In this document: piece by piece, positions 33,669 through 35,164 of the stretch
Numbering within the stretch: position 1 is the stretch's first letter
Layout: each line of letters opens with the position of its first letter
Assembly (NCBI GenBank): GCA_019308785.1
Contig: JAFDHL010000006.1
Coordinates: 1 to 35,164 of the forward strand
Length of the DNA: 35,164 bases
Origin: Deltaproteobacteria bacterium
GTDB lineage: Bacteria; Desulfobacterota; DSM-4660; Desulfatiglandales; Desulfatiglandaceae
Direction: 5' to 3'
The notes under the pieces: generated by a model
The model's input: only the letters and a program-made list of their open reading frames with translations
The model's database searches: none
What the model was told of the DNA's origin: nothing
Translations under genes and position numbers: made by a program

Positions 33669-33907
33669 ATGAGTTACAAGAAATTAGAAATTTGGCAACT
33701 TGCTCGTGAATTGGTTATTGATATTCACAAGATGACCCTGCACAAATTACCAAAATTTGAATCGACCACCTGGAAACACTGTTTGAAACTGAATCATTAA
33801 CTGACAAAGAATTATACGAAACTATTCATGAGAAGCTGGAAGTCTTGGGCAAGAAATTAAACAGGTTTATTCGATCCGTTGAAAAAAGCCATGCCAGTCC
33901 AAAATAA
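33669..33907 (+). pseudogene. Remnant of a four-helix-bundle (S23/IVS-type) protein gene
   Basis: The first frame from ATG 33669 gives [20 protein letters not shown] and KMTL, the classic start of the small four-helix-bundle family first known from 23S rRNA intervening sequences. After KFE it shifts frame and soon stops. Another frame then gives [35 protein letters not shown] and a proper stop at 33905-33907, the classic C-terminus. The middle, about 50 residues, is missing. So one gene has lost an internal, frame-breaking segment. Such genes are often scattered among repeats; here inverted CTGGATACTGG-type repeats lie on both sides. Confidence 0.8.
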
Positions 33908-34025
33908 AGTGAAGACCAGTATCCAGCATCCAGTAACCAGTATCATTGTGGCGTTGACAGTGGTCTCATAGCTTTCTAATTATTTGGCAAAAAAAATACC
34001 TGTGCGATGAAACCAGGAGTCAAAA

Positions 34026-34987
34026 ATGCGTGTAACAAACAATCAAATGGCTAATGCAATTACCAGCAGTCTCTTCAGGCAGGCTCAAAGGCTCCTTAAG
34101 GCCCAGATTACGGTTGCTACGGAGAAGATAATTAACAAGCCTTCTGATGAGCCGTAGAGCAATCTTCGGGAGACCTGGAGACCAGAGAAATGGCTCTACA
34201 GGAAGTGGAGAATATATATGGTCAGATACTGGATCTTGCAAACACCAGGATGGGAAACAGCTATTTATTTTCAGGTCATAAAACTGACACTGCCCCTTTC
34301 CGTAATGAAGTCAGTTTAACCAGTGGTGTCTCAGATGATATCGTGTTTGGCTTAGCAGCAGACGCAACTGATGTTACTATTAAGATCTACAATTCAGCAG
34401 GGGAGGTCGTAAGAACACTGACGCCAGGGGGAGGGGGAGCGGGGACGAATACCGTAACATGGGATGGTGATGATGATGGTGGAGCACCGTGCCCTGATGG
34501 CAGGTATACCTTTACAGTAGATGCCTTGGATGCTGCCGGTGACCCGGTGGTAGACTACGTAACGTATCACGGTACCAATGATGATTTCCGATTAATCATA
34601 GGAGAAAATGTTGGTATATCCATTAATGCTGATGGAAATGAGATTTTTGCGGATGTTTTTAAAACTTTAGGTCAGTTGCAGGCTGCCCTTGAAGCTCCGG
34701 ATTATGACCCGAATGCGGTTTCGGCCCTGATAGACCCGCTCAATGATGCCATCAGTCAAATCCGGAAAGTGAGAGCTGAGGGGGCGGCAACACACACTCG
34801 AATGGAGCTTACGGAAAACCAACTGGCCGGATTTAGGCTGAAAGTGGAGGATATGCTTTCTGATACAGAAGCTGCGGATATGGCCAGGGCAATTGTTGAG
34901 TTACAAGCCCAGGAAGCAGCCTATGAGATTGCCTTGGCTGTAGCGGCTAAGATAATTCAACCAAGCCTTATTAATTTTCTGAGGTAA
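34026..34987 (+). pseudogene. flgL: FlgL (HAP3) with FlgD-like Ig domain, broken by internal deletion
   Basis: The start at ATG 34026 gives MRVTNNQMANAITSSLFRQA and INKPSDEP, the FlgL N-terminus, then TAG at 34155-34157. In another frame, AVEQSSGDLETREMALQEVE and NIYGQILDLANTRMGNSYLF continue the family from a point usually about 60 residues further on, up to the normal C-terminus (EAAYEIALAVAAKIIQ). So roughly 170-180 bases have been lost. The C-terminal part (ATG 34190 to 34987, 265 codons) contains an inserted Ig-like domain (about residues 44-128: VTIKIYNSAGEVVRTLTP, then NTVTWDGDDDGG and PDGRYTFTVDALDAAG) resembling the FlgD hook-cap Ig domain. FlgL needs both termini to pack together, so separate pieces are unlikely to work. 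Assembly error is the alternative. Confidence 0.85.
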
Positions 34988-35164
34988 GAACTATGTGTCT
35001 TCTCAATAAGTCCAGGCATCTTGTTTATGGGTCGGTTTTATGGATGCCCGCGCGGGCATGACGAAAACCACGGTCACGCCTTAGCGTGATCATTCCCGCC
35101 CCGCATCAAGTGCGGGATAAACTACAGCGGGAATCCAGGTGTTTTCCTTGAATTTATTGAGAAC
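34988..35164. repeat. ATTCCCGC-family repeat at the window end
   Basis: Contains GCCCGCGCGGGC (35046-35057), TCACGCC-TTA-GCGTGA (about 35073-35088) and a left half CATTCCCGCC ... CGGGAATCCAG (35091-35138). 35111-35136 is the exact reverse complement of 20961-20986. No gene is visible. Confidence 0.75.

Overview
This window is almost entirely one flagellar and chemotaxis supercluster, all on the + strand. Gene content and order (flgE-flbD-motAB-fliLMNOPQR-flhB-flhA-flhF-flhG-fliA, then flgFGAHIJ-flgM-flgN, then che genes, then flgKL), sigma-54-type promoters, moderate GC and heavy loading with palindromic intergenic repeats suggest a Gram-negative bacterium of the Deltaproteobacteria/Desulfobacterota type. 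L-ring (FlgH) and P-ring (FlgI) genes support an outer membrane. The taxonomic call is inference from synteny, not from a marker gene. I see no rRNA, tRNA or CRISPR array.

Layout. 1-1.7 kb: hook protein FlgE and FlbD. 1.7-2.7 kb: about 1 kb of repeats that separates flbD from motA. 2.7-12.5 kb: a tight operon behind a good sigma-54 promoter (2613-2629), encoding MotA, two MotB-like proteins, FliL, the C-ring proteins FliM and FliN, and the export apparatus FliO, FliP, FliQ, FliR, FlhB and FlhA. 12.5-16.7 kb: the placement GTPase FlhF, the MinD-like ATPase FlhG, sigma-28 (FliA), a small unknown protein and a SwrB/DUF6115-like membrane protein. 17.3-22.6 kb: a second sigma-54 promoter, then rod and ring genes flgF, flgG, flgA, flgH, flgI, flgJ. 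22.6-24 kb: a candidate sigma-28 promoter, anti-sigma FlgM and chaperone FlgN. 24.4-31.4 kb: cheA, cheR, cheD, a broken HDOD gene, cheY, cheX, cheB. 31.6-32 kb: a GIY-YIG nuclease gene framed by inverted copies of the local repeat. 32.1-35 kb: flgK, a deleted four-helix-bundle gene and a deleted flgL.

The genes fit the usual hierarchy. Sigma-54 drives hook-basal-body, motor and export genes, and FlgM holds FliA until the hook is complete. The che block supplies kinase (CheA), methylation and demethylation (CheR, CheB), deamidation (CheD), response regulator (CheY) and phosphatase (CheX). CheW, receptors, flagellin, FliD, FliF/G/H/I and FlgB/C/D are not in this window.

Most notable: a MotB paralogue with Gly where the proton-binding Asp should be; an FlhF with a C-terminal Ada-type metal-binding motif; an FlgL carrying a FlgD-like Ig domain but broken by an internal deletion; two further genes broken the same way; two copies of a long nested palindrome; and the GIY-YIG gene whose stop codon lies inside a terminal inverted repeat shared with gene-less intergenic repeats.
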